Shown: positions 29,420-29,520 of the stretch, piece after piece | Numbering within the stretch: position 1 is the first letter of the stretch | Layout: the number at the start of each line of letters is the position of its first letter | DNA from: a virus | Virus record (IMG/VR): IMGVR_UViG_3300050120_000165 | Coordinates: 1 to 29,520 of that record | DNA: 29,520 bases | Reading direction: 5' to 3' (one strand) | Notes under the pieces: model-generated | Database searches by the model: none | What the model was told of the DNA's origin: nothing | What the model saw: only the letters and a program-made list of their open reading frames with translations | Program-made: the position numbers and the translations under genes

Positions 29420-29520
29420 CGGCTGTTCTCCACCGCGAAAAATTCTTCGACCAGGCGCATGCCCATGTCGCGCGCAATCCACTGCGCGATCGCGGCGTTG
29501 CCGATCTGGGCCTGCACATC
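29416..29520 (-). CDS. C-terminus of a gene cut by the right edge, possibly C5 DNA methyltransferase
   Basis: The frame is open from the edge to TGA and encodes 34 residues beginning DVQAQIGNAAIAQWIARDMG and ending in EEFFAVENSR. The QIGNA followed by a helix is like motif X near the C-terminus of cytosine-5 DNA methyltransferases. With only 34 residues the identity stays uncertain. Confidence 0.45.
   Translation of the reverse strand, partial: DVQAQIGNAAIAQWIARDMGMRLVEEFFAVENSR

Noticed and set aside
1-29520. CRISPR array, diversity-generating retroelement or insertion sequence
   Set aside because: No regularly spaced repeats with unique spacers, reverse transcriptase, transposase or terminal inverted repeats were seen.

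Overview
The window is a stretch of a tailed-phage genome, prophage or virion DNA, in which every supported gene lies on the minus strand, so the reading order is right to left. The DNA is GC-rich, and the gene types are those I associate with phages of Burkholderia and related beta-proteobacteria. That host assignment is inference from overall resemblance; no host gene, integrase or attachment site is visible. Genes are packed with ATGA, GTGA or TGATG stop/start overlaps, typical of translationally coupled phage operons.

Right part (about 29520-20170): early/middle operon. It opens with the C-terminus of a gene that runs off the right edge, possibly a C5 cytosine methyltransferase. Then come a small winged-helix protein, an MmcB-like PD-(D/E)XK protein and a lambda-O-like replication initiator. 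The initiator gene carries a 22-23-bp iteron array and a perfect DnaA box, a candidate origin. Downstream are small hypothetical genes, a DUF1064 nuclease-like protein, a Tad1/Acb2-type cyclic-nucleotide sponge (anti-CBASS/anti-Thoeris), a winged-helix protein, a 43-residue membrane protein, a Ref-like HNH nuclease, two homing-type endonucleases, a DUF2591 protein, a Cys-rich protein and a Cys/HTH protein in the position of lambda Q.

Middle (about 20170-17445): the late switch and packaging start. A consensus-like promoter (TTGACA, 17 bp, AATACT) is followed about 60 nt later by an intrinsic terminator, the same layout as lambda pR'-tR'. Next are an HNH-AP2 endonuclease, a tRNA with a CAT anticodon, a second terminator, an unassigned virion-type gene and a non-coding interval with GTGTAACG repeats that probably holds cos.

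Left part (17444-1): the structural operon. The head is lambda-like: Nu1, GpA, gpW, portal GpB, S49 protease, scaffold, decoration protein D, capsid E and FII. The tail is contractile and Mu-like: terminator, DUF2635, sheath gpL, tube gpM, gp41 with a GGGAAAC -1 frameshift, tape measure with a lysozyme domain, gpN, and the start of gpP. A lambda-type head is therefore joined to a Mu-type myovirus tail.

The most unusual feature is the load of free-standing homing-type endonucleases. There are six (one GIY-YIG, five HNH-like), several inserted exactly at stop/start junctions. No lysis cassette lies between the Q-like gene and the terminase, so lysis genes probably follow the tail genes beyond the left edge.
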